This document shows, piece after piece, positions 24,190-36,190 of a stretch of 64,000 nucleotides of DNA. A program made the translations under genes and the position numbers. The first letter of the stretch is position 1; every line of letters starts with the position of its first letter. The notes under the pieces were generated by a model. That model was not told the origin of the DNA. It ran no database searches and worked only from the letters and a program-made list of their open reading frames with translations. Origin of the DNA: Tillus elongatus (taxonomy: Eukaryota; Arthropoda; Insecta; Coleoptera; Cleridae); NCBI GenBank assembly GCA_964006375.1, contig OZ023266.1:18322090-18386089 (forward strand), in the 5' to 3' direction.

Positions 24190-26311
24190 CAGGGTGGCGC
24201 ATTGAAAAGGAAACAGACAGATTTGCTTCCAGAGAAATTTTTTTTCAAGAAACGCTGAAACACATCTATTTTAATATTGAGGGGGACATGTTTTGAAATA
24301 AAACTCAACTTTGTCACATCAACCCCTTAAGGGTGGTGATAACAACCCTGATATTTTAAATCTGGAACATGGGTCGAGTATTACATCATTCGAAAGCTCT
24401 TGCTTTTCTGAATTCAGCACACAAAATTTTTTGGAAGTTTTATCAACTCGTATAAAAATTATTCACAGTTGAAGATGCAAGAACGTATTTCATTCATTGT
24501 GATAATTAGTCAATTTTTCGTTAAAAAAAACTAAAAAACAAAACCAAACGTTCAAAAATGTTTATTCAGTTAAGTAAGTGTTCAAATTGTTGACCACCAG
24601 CTGGCATACAAAAGTACAAATTTTGTTCAAAACAAGCTCTGATATTCGGAAGCATTTGTGGCAGTCTTCAACAATGCGTCGTCGTAATTCTTCCAGAGAC
24701 TCCGGTACTATTGCGTAAATTCTACTCTTTAAATAGCCCCATAGAAATAAGTCTAAAGGAGTTAAATCCGGTGATCTAGGGGGCCACTCAATAGCACCTC
24801 TACGCCCAATCTATTGTCCTGGAAACTCTCTGTTCAAAAACTCCCTAACACGTTGTGAAAACTGCGGAGGAGCTCCATCTTGTTGAAACACTAATTGATT
24901 TTCTTGATAGCGATCATAATGTCAATTAGTAGAGGGTAAACGATATCTTCTAGTAACTCCAAATACGTTTCGCCACTCACATTGCCATCAAGAAAAATTG
25001 GTCCGATTAAACGTTCTCCAAAAATGCTGGTCCAGACATTCAATTTCTGTGGAGTTTGAGTATGGACTACGTAAAAATTTCTTGGATTATTATCTGCCCA
25101 ATAACGACAATTATGACGATTGACTGTAGACGTACACTCGTCTGAAAAACATATATTGAACAGAAAGTTCCTGTTATCAGCTATTCGTGCAGTCATAACT
25201 TCACAAAACTCCTGCCGCCGATCAAAATCATTCTCATTCAGTTGTTGTACAAGATGAATTTTATACGGGTGAAATTTATGATGCTTCAATATTCGCTGAA
25301 TAGTTCTTCTTTTGATGTTTGAAACAGTGGCCAATTTTCTCGTGCTCTAAGTTGGGTCTGCAGCAATTTGTCCTAAAACTTCAATCTCAATAGTCTCATT
25401 TCTAACCGGAAATTCATGTTCAGGGTCCCTTTTTTTTTGTTGGCTACTGAACTACTTTGTCGAAACTTTGCAACTAACTCCAAAATGTATTTTCTGTTAA
25501 CATATCTGTTCGGATGTCATTCATTAAACAAATTTGCGGTACGGTTGGCACAGTCATCGTTTTTGAAAAAAAGAGTAATTATTTCAACTATTTCTTCTAC
25601 TGAATACACCATTGTAAAATAATAGTGGCCAATTTTCTCGTGCTCAAAGTCGGGTCTGCAGAAATTTGTCCTGAAATTTCAATCTCAGTAGGCTCATTTC
25701 TAACCGGAAATTCACGTTCAGGATCCCGTTTTTTGTTGGCTACTGAACCACTAACTCCAAAATGTATTTTCTGTTAACAACATTAAACAAATTTGCGGTA
25801 CGGTTGGCACAGTCATCGTTTTTGAAAAAAAAAGAGTAATTATTTCAACTCTTTCTTCTACAGAATAGACCATTTTGAAATTAATTTTCGGTAGTACTAT
25901 CAAGTATCAAACCGACCGATCAACTGAAACAATAAACCGCATTTCTCTCATTCCGATAAGAATTATTCTGATAGCCAATTTTTGGTTTACAAACCAACCA
26001 AACATTGACTATCATTTGCACATTTCTTGAGTGAAATGCGTTTTTGCATCTTCAACTGTGAATAATTTTCAAACGAGTTTATAAAACTTCCAAAAAAATT
26101 AGTGTGCTGAATTCAGAAAAGACAGAGCTTTCAAATGTTGTAACACTCGACCCATGTTCCATATTTAAAATATAAGGGTTGTTATCACCACCCTTAAGGG
26201 GTTGATGTGACAAAGTTAAGTTTTATGTCAAAACATGTCCCCCTCAATATTAAAATTGACGTGTTTCAGTGTTTCTTAAAAAAAATGCTTCGTTTACAAT
26301 GCGTCACCTTA
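24190..26311 (-). mobile_element. Mariner-type element with ~300 bp terminal inverted repeats
   Basis: TA duplications at 24188-24189 and 26312-26313 flank the element. The left arm starts cagggtggcgcattg and the right arm ends caatgcgtcacctta. The two arms stay complementary for about 290-310 bp (roughly 24190-24497 and 26024-26311), including ttaagggtggtgataacaac and its inverse. It is inserted in the PLE-A RT gene. Such long inverted repeats are unusual for mariner relatives, where about 20-40 bp is common. Confidence 0.9.
24566..25873 (-). pseudogene. Mariner-type transposase with duplicated N-terminus
   Basis: The minus frame starts MVYSVEERVEIITLFF at 25873. It has a helix-turn-helix region (LSTRKLATVSNIKRRTIQRI in the sister copy), FSDECTSTVNRHNCRYWADN (first Asp) and LNVWTSIFGERLIGPIFLDG. 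The C-terminal catalytic part lies in other frames towards 24566. A stretch of about 250-295 bp is tandemly repeated (25329-25624 and 25625-25875), so the first ~90 codons are present twice. Frameshifts make it inactive. The sister copy at 44584-45635 keeps a longer frame. Confidence 0.85.
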
Positions 26312-26699
26312 TATATTCTTTGTAGACCTTTTTATTTATGTTGTTCATTTTTAACAACACGATAGAAACATGAAATGAAATTAAAACCTCGGCTTCAGCC
26401 AACTTAACATTTTTAGTTTTATTAATATAATAATAAATTTAAGTAAATTCGTTACTGAAAAACTTGTTTGTTTGACAGGCTTTAAACGCACTTGCCAACC
26501 ACTTTGCTAAATTGTATGTCGGGGAATCTATATCCGAAACAATAGGTCTTATTGATTTTCCCGGTTTATGGATTTTTGGGAGGCCATACCTTTGGATTTG
26601 CAACCTGTAACTTTCTTCCTAAGGTTTTTGTTTTAAGGTTGTGAGAACTTTTTAGACTTTTTTTAACATCCAAAATCATTTTTGCGAGAGGGTTTTTTT

Positions 26700-26838
26700 T
26701 TAGTTTTAGTGAATTTTCTTAGCAAAAATTCACTAATGGAGAGATCCCGACTTTTGAATTTTGAAAAAATTTCTGGCAAGGAGCACGAACTTGGACACCT
26801 TGAATCCATATCCGGGGTTAGTTTCAATTTTTATATGG

Positions 26839-26922
<84 letters not shown>
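26700..26922 (+). mobile_element. (TA)n-core element, 5' half
   Basis: The 5' hairpin (agtgaattttc/aaaaattcact), the family motif cgacttttgaattttgaaa and tccatatccggggttagttt lead to a (TA)n tract at about 26840-26922. At the end of the tract it switches to a reverse-oriented right half (next entry). Confidence 0.85.
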
Positions 26923-26924
<2 letters not shown>

Positions 26925-26925
<1 letters not shown>

Positions 26926-27150
26926 TGGACGCATCAAGTGCGTTATGGTAGTGAATTTTCATAGAAATAATCTGCAACCAAATATTTTTTATAACTTTCT
27001 TTTATGTATAAATTTTGGTATATAGTTTCATTTTAATATCGTTAACCTACGTACCAAATTTGGTTACCAGAGCTTTTCAGCTTTTTGAGAATTTTTCCGA
27101 GAGGAAACCTAAAATTTTCCCTAAAAACCTTGTTCTATTTTCTTTACTAA

Positions 27151-27228
<78 letters not shown>

Positions 27229-27547
27229 TGTCACACCGATAACTCAAAAACTACGAGTTCAATTTTGATAAAGTTTGGCGTGTACCTTCCTTTTGTAAAC
27301 GGCTTGGCTAAGTTCATTAGTAAAGAAAATCGAACAAGGTTTTCCGGGAAAATTTTGGGTTTTGTATCGGAAAAAATGTTTACCTCAAAAAGTAGAAAAG
27401 CCATGGTAAACAAATTTGGTACGTAAGTTAATGATATTCAAAGGAAACTAACAACAAAGGAAATTTATACATAAAAAAGTTATAGAAAATATTTGGTGCC
27501 AGATCATTTCTATGAAAATTCACTACCATAACGCACTTGCTGCGTCC
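26925..27547. mobile_element. Double-ended (TA)n element: two 3' halves around one TA tract
   Basis: It starts ctggacgcatcaagtgcgtt and ends aacgcacttgctgcgtcc, so both outer ends are the family's 3' hairpin end. From each end about 200 bp of the right half leads inwards (gaattttcatagaaat at the left, atttctatgaaaattc at the right) to a shared (TA)n at about 27149-27226. It lies within the minus-strand PLE-A and separates two pieces of its RT gene. Confidence 0.85.
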
Positions 27548-27646
27548 ACACTTTTTTATACGGTCCTTTGTTTATTGCCTTATAAACTATATCTCTGTAA
27601 TCGTTTTTGTCCAAAATCGCAACCTTTTTACCTTTATCTGCTAATA

Positions 27647-28350
<704 letters not shown>

Positions 28351-28714
28351 TCTATAATAAAAAGAATTGTTCGATTTTGCTAATCTATTTTATTCACTTT
28401 AACAATAATTTTTTACTACACAATTATACATAATATATCAACTAATTTTTGGCATATAGGTAACCGTGGAAGCTGCTTATATAAAGATAAGTATATACAA
28501 TTAACTACATAAATTAATTAAATATATATATAAATATTACAGTCATTTATTTACAAGAAAGCAGTTCTATCAATATACTATTTGCACTGTATCACTCAGT
28601 AGAACATTGTCAACTATAGGAATCTTTATTTACTACTCCAAATTTGTCGGTATTAAAATTTTGGCTTTCGCTGCATCGACTTTTTCTCACTGGTTTTAAT
28701 TACAAAATTGATGA

Positions 28715-29460
28715 AAAAAAAAAAGAAAATTTGTATCACCAACGACTTTTGCTCCACCCTGTGATTGTAGAAATATTTTTTTAAGATGTAGCTCAAGACA
28801 CCCTATAATTAATATATACAATTTTTTTCATATCTTGTATAATAACAGATATATTGAGCTTTATTGATTTTTTACGAAAATTCTACAAAAATTATATACC
28901 ATTAAACGATAAACTCTATAGCTAAGGCAACTGCCAAAGCATCAGAGAAAGGGTCTATTTGAAATGAATTTTCTGGAAATATTTTATTAAAATGAAGGAC
29001 AATGACGGTTGAAACTAAGACTTCAGGGTTTGTAAAACATTCTTCTTGAGACATTTTATTTCCATAGCCCGTATTAGATTCAAGTTCTTTTCCTAAATGT
29101 TGCCAATTTTGATGTTTTAAATCGCAATTTTGACGTTTTGAGGAAAACCCCAATTTATTTTTCATTAAATGCCTATAACTTTTTTTCTTTTGGCCTACAG
29201 AGCTAAATTTTGGTGGGTGACTTACCTATAAGTAAACCCGCGATTCAAATTTGGTTGCCCTTACTTTGTTAATCCTGGAGATATAAATTTTTTTCGAAAG
29301 AAAACACAAAATTTTCCGGGAAAACCTGAGCCTACTTTCCTGGCTAACGAACTTATCCAAGCCATTTGCAGAAGGAAGGTATTCACTAAATTTAATCAAA
29401 CGCGGCCCATTATTTTTTGAATTATCGGTGTGATACATACATACATACATACATACACAT

Positions 29461-29555
<95 letters not shown>

Positions 29556-29698
29556 AAAAATTGAAACTGACCCCGGATATGGGTTCTGGGGGGCCTAATT
29601 AGCGCCCATTTGAAGAAACGTTTTCAAAATTCAAAAGTCGAGATCTCCTCATCAGTGAATTTTTTTAAAGAAAATTCACTAAAAAGGAAAACACTAGC
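28715..29698 (-). mobile_element. (TA)n-core element, nearly complete
   Basis: On the minus strand the 5' hairpin (agtgaattttctttaaaaa, 29698-29660) leads to atgaggagatctcg, caaatgggcgctaattaggc and the (TA)n at about 29464-29549. A (catg/cata) spacer at about 29430-29465 follows, then cgataattcaaaaaataatg, and on to about 28720 (gtgtcttgagctacatctta). It lies just downstream of the Hmx stop codon, 168 bp away, and so bounds the available 3' UTR. Confidence 0.85.
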
Positions 29699-29865
29699 CT
29701 TTTGTCTTCTGATTAACGCTTTTAATTAAAATTTTACGCCAAATTCTATAGATTGACAATACTCCAAAAACTAACAAATAAACAAATAGCCACAATCATC
29801 CATACAGCTTGATTTGCACAAATACCCATCATATTCTATAAATCCGAAAACAACATTCAGTAGTT

Positions 29866-30701
29866 TCAGACAAGTCCAGACATAGGTGGTCTACTAACAG
29901 GACTAGAAGGTAAATTATGTACTGCCGCTGCCACAGCCGCTTGGTGATGATAGTATAGTGATCCAGGATACCCTGCTGGTGACGTCACGACGGGTGTGGA
30001 GCTATTTCCCGGACCGTCCCTACTCGCATCTAAAGGATGATGCAAACTTAATGCGTGACTTTGCTCGAACGGATGTCTCATCCCGGAATTGGCTGACTCA
30101 TGATAAAGTATCGGCACCCTGACCAGCCTCTGAGCAGCGTGTGCCATATTAGCAGCTTCCAGTTCCGCTGCCAATTGTCTTTTCCATTTGTTTCTCCTAT
30201 TTTGGAACCATATTTTAACTTGGGTCTCAGTTAGATGTAGACTAGCAGCCAATCCAGCTCTTTCTGAAGAAGAAAGGTACCTCTTCATGTCGAAAGTTGA
30301 TTCTAGTTGAAATACCTGCGACCTGGAAAATACCGTTCTGGTTTTCTTTTTTCTCTTGTTGGCTAAGGAACTGCCTGGGCTTAGACTGGAGCTTTGTACT
30401 TTCTTGTCTTTGTCATTGTCGTAATCGCTTTCATCTTCTTCGACTTCTTCGTCTATGACCATGCTGTCATTTTCTCGGTATGGACTTTTGGAGCGCATAT
30501 TCATGTAATTCTGGTCGAGGAAGGCAGGATGCGTGGAGGTGTTGATGGTATTGCTGGATTGATTGTTTGGACTCGGGCTTGGGGTTCTTTGGTGGTCGGA
30601 AGGTGAAGATGGTCGAGGTGATCTGCTGGTTTCTATGGTGCTGATGGTCGGTTGTTCTCTAGGTGAAATTGGGGGTGATTGGTCGTCGTTTATTGAGCCA
30701 C
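29866..30701 (-). CDS. Hmx: Hmx homeobox protein, last coding exon
   Basis: This exon encodes an NK-like homeodomain of the HMX (H6/Nkx5) class. The homeodomain spans about residues 121-180 of the open frame: [20 protein letters not shown] at the start, helix 2 with [14 protein letters not shown] and recognition helix [20 protein letters not shown]. The HMX-specific extension [20 protein letters not shown] follows. Upstream are a Ser/Pro-rich stretch and an acidic block ([18 protein letters not shown]). The true exon starts at 30701 after the acceptor tttgtttcag; the Met six codons further up is intronic. The stop is TGA at 29866-29868. Acceptor phase 1 matches the donor at 43666. It would act as a sequence-specific nuclear transcription factor, with roles in neural and sensory development known for the family. 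An ATTAAA-like signal lies near 29717-29722, close to a TA element. Confidence 0.97.
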
Positions 30702-30729
30702 CTGAAACAAACATATCTATTTGTAGGTA

Positions 30730-31284
30730 CTATCAAATTTAATTAAGGTAAATGGTTTTATTAACTTATATGAAACTGTTCGCGATTTAAAATATTCTGA
30801 ACGCCATAAAATAAGTAACACCATTTCTTGGGTAATAGTATTATTAGAAGCTTTATCTCTGGTGTATGACCCTTGTGAGTTATAAATTTTAAGGATATTA
30901 CATTGTCTTGGTATGTAGTCAGAGCTCCTTTATACCCAAAACACAATGTCGTAATCATGAGAAAAGAAAATAAATTGCCTTGAAGGACGACAATAATATT
31001 AAACTTGATGAAAATTGATTTACACAATTTTATTGAACGTATGACTGCAATTTCTCTAAAGTTCTCAGCTTTGTAAAATACAAAACTAAAGTAACTCTTA
31101 TGTGGTTCCTGTGAGAAAATATATAAGGGTAGAATATTTAGAAGTATTAAAACATGCATTCGCAAACATAAAAGAAGCTTTGAACATAATAAATTGGATT
31201 CAAATATGCACGTCATTTATTAAATTAGAATTATTAATTAAACTCTTCAAAATTATATATATCGGTCCAGGGTAATATGTAATA
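30730..31284. other. Unassigned intronic sequence
   Basis: A 151-codon minus-strand frame (30761-31216) has no recognisable domain, and its codon content is that of AT-rich noncoding DNA. No gene is supported. Confidence 0.4.
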
Positions 31285-31900
31285 TTGCTTATCAATTAGA
31301 GGTCTTGGAACAACAGCACAAAAAAGTTACTTTCATATGGGTAAAAGGGTACTCAAAGCTTGAGGGTAATGAAAAGGCCGACTATTTTGCTAAAAAAGCA
31401 ACGATAACAGGTTGTAAACAAGACTTTTACAGTAACAGAGATCTACTTCCGCAAGTAAAACGTGTGTAATATAAGATGGCAGGATCATTGGAATAAGTTG
31501 AAAAGTAGCTGTAACAAGCACTTCAGTAGTATTATCGCTAATCTAAGAAAACAGCCGATTTACAAAGAACTGTTGCTTCCTAGGTAACTTGTCTACGACA
31601 CTTAACAGAATTATCATAGGCCATTGTGTTTTTAAGTCTCATTTGTATAAAATAAAAGTTGAAGACAATCCATTTTGCTCATGAGACAATACCAGCCCAG
31701 CTGATTTAAATCATTTGATTTTTTCCTGTATTATGCATCATGAACAAAGAAAAATATTATTTTGTAATTTGATAGAATACAATGTTTCCTTTCCACTTGA
31801 TGTGACATCACCTATGTATGAAGCTGTTTGTAATAAAAGTGTCATGGTAGCTTTTATGTGTTTTGTTGAAGACTCTAAGTTAGCTAGGTTTATATAGCTC
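31285..31900 (+). pseudogene. LINE RNase H end and C-terminal region, decayed
   Basis: The phrase KVTFIWVKGYSKLEGNEKAD followed by YFAKKA matches the last block of an RNase H domain (the 'VPGHSGxxGNExAD.LAK' pattern with the terminal catalytic Asp). Downstream, after stops, come LNRIIIGHCVFKSHLYKIKV and an HLIFSC motif, the C-terminal pattern of I/R1-type LINEs. A 60-codon remnant is open at 31715-31897. Earlier domains are absent. Confidence 0.65.
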
Positions 31901-31920
31901 TTAGTAAAAATATTTAAGTC

Positions 31921-32475
31921 ATTATCCGGCCAGCCTTGACCTATGCATCACCTGCATGGGCCACCACGGCCGCAACACACATTAAGATCCTTCAAATCAT
32001 CCAGAACAAAATTCTGAGAATGGTTACCGGACCGCCATGGTTTCTCCGAAACAGTCAGATTCACTCTGATCTGGAAATGCCTTCGATACTTGAGTTCATA
32101 ACTCAACTATCCACAACTCAGTTCGCAAAAGCCGCTTCTCACCCCAAATGCTCTTCTCCGTAGTGCCATCGACTACGACGAGCAACTTCCACATAAGCAT
32201 AAGCGTCCAAAGCTTATACTTACCCGCTAACGCCCCCGCGGCAAAAACATAATGGAAACATTCATACGCAAAAAGTCATTGTGTGTATTCTTTCCGACGG
32301 AGGTATGTACTAAGCTCCGGTACTCCTTTGGGAGGGAGTTTTAATGAGTAGGTGTACCAAGAGTACGAGTCTCACAGTACCTCGAGATCCCACGGCACTA
32401 CGGTGTCGTGAATGAGGTCTGCATTAGGCATCTCTCCCTCCTGTATCCAAAAAAGTAAAAAGATGATATTCTGAA
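31921..32475 (+). pseudogene. Jockey-type RT C-terminal fragment and 3' UTR
   Basis: The frame IIRPALTYASPAWATTAATH then IKILQIIQNKILRMVTGPPW and FLRNSQIHSDLEMPSILEFI matches the thumb/C-terminal region of jockey-clade reverse transcriptases. It is short of the endonuclease and palm and has a stop at 32161. About 310 bp of GC-richer sequence after the stop (acggcactacggtgtcgtg) may be the remaining reading frame and 3' UTR. It is a typical 5'-truncated LINE in the Hmx intron. Confidence 0.85.
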
Positions 32476-33944
32476 AATTTGACTGTTCCAATAAATATTG
32501 TACTAGTGGCAATATACTATATAGGCTTAAGGGATACTAAATAAACTTAGCAGATTACTGTACAGTGAGAGATATAAAAGTAAGTTCCTTTGTGTTTTTC
32601 CTTGTGTTAAGCTCTTTTGACCGCAGCCTCCCCAGTATGTTAAAAAGTCACCATGACAGGCTCCATTGGTGTGAAAAGTGTCCCAGTGTTTCTCCTCAAC
32701 AACTTGTAGCGTAGATGTGTGCATGCATATGTATGTGTGTGTATGTGCACCTGAAGAAATAATGTGCATTTTCTGTCCTGCACCTAGTGTTAAATACTGG
32801 ACATATAAAGCCTATTGGCATGAGTGCGTATACATGAGTGGATATGCGCTCGCGTATGTATGTGGGTGGATATGTATGTAAGTTTTAATTTTAATATATA
32901 TTTTTAGTAAACAGCAAGTGTATAGGGAGATAAAAGAAGATAAAAGAAAAAAGTTAAAGAGCTTGTTAGATTAACATTCTTAAGACAGGTTTTGCCATTG
33001 TGAAAAGCAAGTTCGGATGCATCCTTGTTCATTTTGAAGATTGACAGTGATTGAATGAGCCAGTTCTCAAAATCAAAACTCTAGTCAAAAAATAATAATA
33101 ATAATAATTAAACGATGATTTTGATCTCCTCAAATTAGGTACAAAAGGTTTTAAATTAAATTTGTGCGACACGGTAGCAATTAACAAACAAAAAAATACA
33201 GGAAATCTACTAAACGCTGTTGCGATCGACTTTTTAAGCCGTCGTACCATTTTAATTGCTCTACCAACTGTCTGAAGAATTTTCAATGGGTATTGCATTT
33301 TTCTAAATAATAACTAGCGAATAAGCTGTAGTATTTTTTTTAACTAAAAAGTCGCTATATTTGGTAACACACATATGACCCCATACTAAATTCTTATAAA
33401 GGAAATATGATTTAACGATCGCTGAAGGATTTAACGGTTGGAGTATTTTATACAAAGAAAACTGTTGGAAATAAAAATATTCTCATCTTAGTGGCATAAA
33501 TAGCAAACGACAAATATTAATACCATGGCCTATTTATTTTAAAATATCGAGATATTAGGCGCAACTGAATAATCAGGCGTCATTTTTTTATGTACCTGAG
33601 ACATCGAAATAAATATGCAATATGCAAGAAGCCGTTGCAAGTTTCAAACGGCGCTGGTACTTTTTCGATGAGCAGTACACATAGTGCGCGTCTGTTTTAG
33701 GGCCTTAGCCAACCACGAGCGAGTATTTCTCTTGGTAGGATTTTCAATTGACAAACAGAGACAGCGAAGTTATAAGTAGAAGTTAGAACAGCTGCAGAGG
33801 CAGAACCTCAAGCGAGCGCAAATGATCACTCTCTAAGTGCGAAGAAAAGTTTCAATAACTGTCTATTTAATTCACCACAAGTCATGTGCTGTCAGCCAAA
33901 GTCTCGAATAACGTTGTCTTCAGTTAAGTTGATTGTTTTGTGTT
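32476..33944. other. Unassigned intronic sequence
   Basis: A tg-rich patch at about 32710-32880 and a trinucleotide run aataataataataat at about 33092-33106 are present. The part at 33600-33960 has a more even base composition than its surroundings and no recognised repeat. It could hold host regulatory DNA of the Hmx intron, which is an inference only. Confidence 0.35.
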
Positions 33945-34041
33945 AAAGATCTTCCGTCGCCCGACACATTAATCACCACGTTAATGAGAAGAATCTAAAA
34001 TTAATAAAAACTATTAGACAATCAGGACAACTAAACGGCTT

Positions 34042-34138
<97 letters not shown>

Positions 34139-34465
34139 CTCAATAAAGTAATAATAAAAGTGTATGAATCTCGCTCCGCCGCCTACGGGTAGTCTCTTGA
34201 ACGATTACTTTACAAAATAAATACCGGCAGAAGCACGTCCGATAGATGATAAAAGGATACAGATATTTCCGCCAAACGAAATATGTTAATTTTTGTGTCG
34301 TTGAACTTCCCTACCTACAGAAGAATATAAATAGAGTTGTGTATATAAGATATTTAGAATTATTCATCCTCTGATGACGGTAACTTGGTCAGTGAAAGAA
34401 TCGCCAGGTTTTTGAAAATGTGTTGTGGTGATTTGGGTAGGCTAAGTGTGATAATCAAGGAAATA
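33945..34465 (+). mobile_element. PLE-A 3' part with TA expansion and decayed hammerhead
   Basis: The C-terminal coding remnant (KTIRQSGQLNGFGYIY) enters (TA)n at about 34045-34137 at the same codons as the copy at 27903. It resumes with agtaataataaaagtgtatg and the PLE tail (ccgccaaacgaaatatgtta, catcctctgatgac). Confidence 0.85.
34368..34411 (+). ncRNA. Hammerhead motif, decayed
   Basis: CCT and CTGATGA are intact and stem II ggtaac/ggtcagt still partly pairs. GAAAC has become GAAAG, and GTC at the cleavage site has become GCC. AGG of stem I is retained. Predicted inactive. It is useful as a step in the decay series of this motif. Confidence 0.65.
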
Positions 34466-35099
34466 GGCAAAATAGCCCCCAAGAAGATAGTGGACTATTA
34501 GAAAAAAAAAATTGGTGCACAAAGCGGGCCCATTATGGTAGCAGCGCTAAGAGGCCAAAGGTCTATACGATTCATTAACTATCTACAATATGCCTGAATT
34601 ACTTCTATAAACAGTCAAATCTCCCATTCAAAAGACGTTTATTTATTATTTAGTACACAAATTTTAAATCTTTTCTCTTAACGTAATATAAATAAATAAT
34701 ATGTAATATAAAAAAACCAATCCACCCTTACATTGTTGAAATCGTAATAAAATTACCTTTGAGAAAGTATATAGGATGTTCTATTAAAAAAATCGGTAAC
34801 TTTTCTAAGAAAGTCTGACAACATCGCTGATTGAGATAGATGAAAGGACTGTCACTGTCAGTGTCAATAATTATTAGTTCTAATTTTATGTTGATGTATG
34901 TAAGTTCTATTTTAATAATAAAATAATAAAAAACATAATAAATATGTTCCAAAGTTTACGGACACAGTGTATACAATGTGCGTGTAAGGTTCAATATACT
35001 TATTTTACAAGAGCTATTATTATACAACCATCATTGCGGCTATATGTGAAGCAGCGAGCAAAAGAATCTGCTAAAACACGTTTTACTTCCACATCGTCA
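34466..35099. other. Unassigned intronic sequence
   Basis: No gene or repeat structure is recognised. Confidence 0.35.
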
Positions 35100-35880
35100 C
35101 AATATGTGGAAGTATCGCATCGGCAACAAAAATTTCATAATTTTTTTTCACTTGAATGCCGTAAAAAGTATCAAAACATACAGAAAACATGATTTGGGAA
35201 CGAAATTATTTTGTCTGTCGGTCTATATGTCTGCCTGTAGCCACGATAACTCTACAACAAATCGAGATATCGTCTTCAAATTATGTATAAAGTTAGCAAT
35301 CGTCAAACGAACGGTTCGGAGTTTTTTGGGAAAAATCGCTTTAGCGGGTAGGGGATGAATGGAGGGTGATTTGGTGAAAATTACATTTTGTCGTTTAAAC
35401 TGAAGTAATATAATGTTTTAGGGTTTATTTATTAGAAAACTTTTAATTTCATCAAACATCTGGTATTCTGTGCTGAAATTAAATTTGGGGTTGAATGTGT
35501 GGGGGTGGAAAATTGTTGACAAAAATTTTGTTTTTTTGCTAAAACGCCGTAAAAAGTCTCTAAACAGATAGAAAACTTGATTCTAGAACAAACATTCTTT
35601 TGTCTGTCGGTCGGTCTGTCTGTCGGTATGTCGGCAAATACGTCCGTCTGTTAATAGGCGCAATAACGTTCGAACGAATTAAGATATCATCTTCAAATTT
35701 GGAACTGTTTTGGGTAAAATCGCTTCAGGGGGTAGGTGATAAATAAGGGGTGATTTGGTGAAAATTGACATTTTTTCAATAAAACTCGAGTTGTATAACG
35801 TTTCAAAAGATTATGTGTATGCGAATACAAATATTTTCTTTGTGACAGAGTCATGGGCCCTAAATTAGTTCCATGAGAAT
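35100..35880 (+). mobile_element. (GTCY)n-core element, two tandem-like copies
   Basis: Two related segments (about 35100-35400 and 35500-35880) each contain gtaaaaagt with acagaaaac or agaaaact, a gtctgtcggtc core, a conserved aagatatcgtcttcaaat-like block, and ggggtaggggatgaat followed by gggtgatttggtgaaaatt. The repeated GTCY tetranucleotide is the core motif known from DINE/MINE-type elements. Confidence 0.7.
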
Positions 35881-35885
35881 GTCTT

Positions 35886-36190
35886 AAGTACACTTAGAGA
35901 GCCGAAATCACCACAACACATTTTAAAGAGACCTAACGATCGTTTGACTAACCAAGTTAGTGTCATCAGAGGATAAAAAATTACTTTGCCTTTATTAACT
36001 CATCTAAAAGGTGTCCATCTATAATAATTTTGGGAAGGTTGAACGACAACTAAATTAACATAGTTTGGTGTGGCGGAAATGTCTGTATTCTTACGTTAAC
36101 TCTAGGATGTGTTGAAACGTGGGAATTTATTTTACAAAGCAATGAATCTAGAAAGGGTAGTTTATTATTAACATTAAGAGGTTCCAGATG
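35886..36190 (-). mobile_element. PLE-A tail and RT scrap, minus orientation
   Basis: From the left it holds the tail (cacttagagagccgaaatca), a hammerhead (35932-35972), the 3' UTR (ttggtgtggcggaaatgtct) and a short RT scrap (ctagaaagggtagtttatta near 36149, compare 23851). It lies back to back with the plus-strand PLE-A at 36190-37195, forming an inverted pair of tails around a coding segment. Confidence 0.8.
35932..35972 (-). ncRNA. Hammerhead motif, two core changes
   Basis: Minus strand: CCT, CTGATGA, then stem II actaac/gttagt with loop ttg (six pairs, one more Watson-Crick pair than most copies), then CAAAC in place of GAAAC. Stem III acga/tcgt is intact, GTT replaces GTC and AGG is kept. 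The G12 change should abolish cleavage. Confidence 0.65.

Larger units (their letters stand above)
22506..27646 (-). mobile_element. Penelope-like element (PLE-A), near full length, interrupted
   Basis: Read on the minus strand the parts are: RT N-terminus (27646-27548, LADKGKKVAILDKNDYRDIV), RT fingers (about 26699-26460, [20 protein letters not shown]), RT palm (24187-23818, MGNPLSSFIADLFMSRF and FHYVDDIFAVF), linker (23739-23540), GIY-YIG endonuclease (about 23530-23252, YEIGCKDYDLKHVGQTKRCI) and the ESIYI-type C-terminus near 23170. The 3' untranslated tail follows, with a hammerhead remnant (plus strand catcagaagatgaa near 22573). Three insertions split it: a SINE (22691-23017), a mariner (24190-26311) and TA elements (26700-27547). 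It is inactive, but most of its layout is preserved. Confidence 0.85.

Noticed and set aside
29866..30714. Using the Met at 30714 as the Hmx start
   Set aside because: The four residues before GGS are encoded by the intron's tttgtttcag acceptor, and the spliced upstream exon gives a better, in-phase N-terminus.
30761..31216. 151-codon minus-strand ORF next to the Hmx exon
   Set aside because: No recognisable domain, and it lies in the intron just upstream of the acceptor. It is not an extension of the Hmx exon.
33640..33960. Promoter or second gene in the Hmx intron (ttataagtag near 33770)
   Set aside because: A TATA-like string and balanced composition alone are not enough; no coding exon follows before the PLE fragment at 33945.
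35216..35245. CRISPR-like short direct repeats in the gtctgtcggtc runs
   Set aside because: No regular repeat-spacer pattern; it is a tetranucleotide microsatellite in a eukaryotic repeat.
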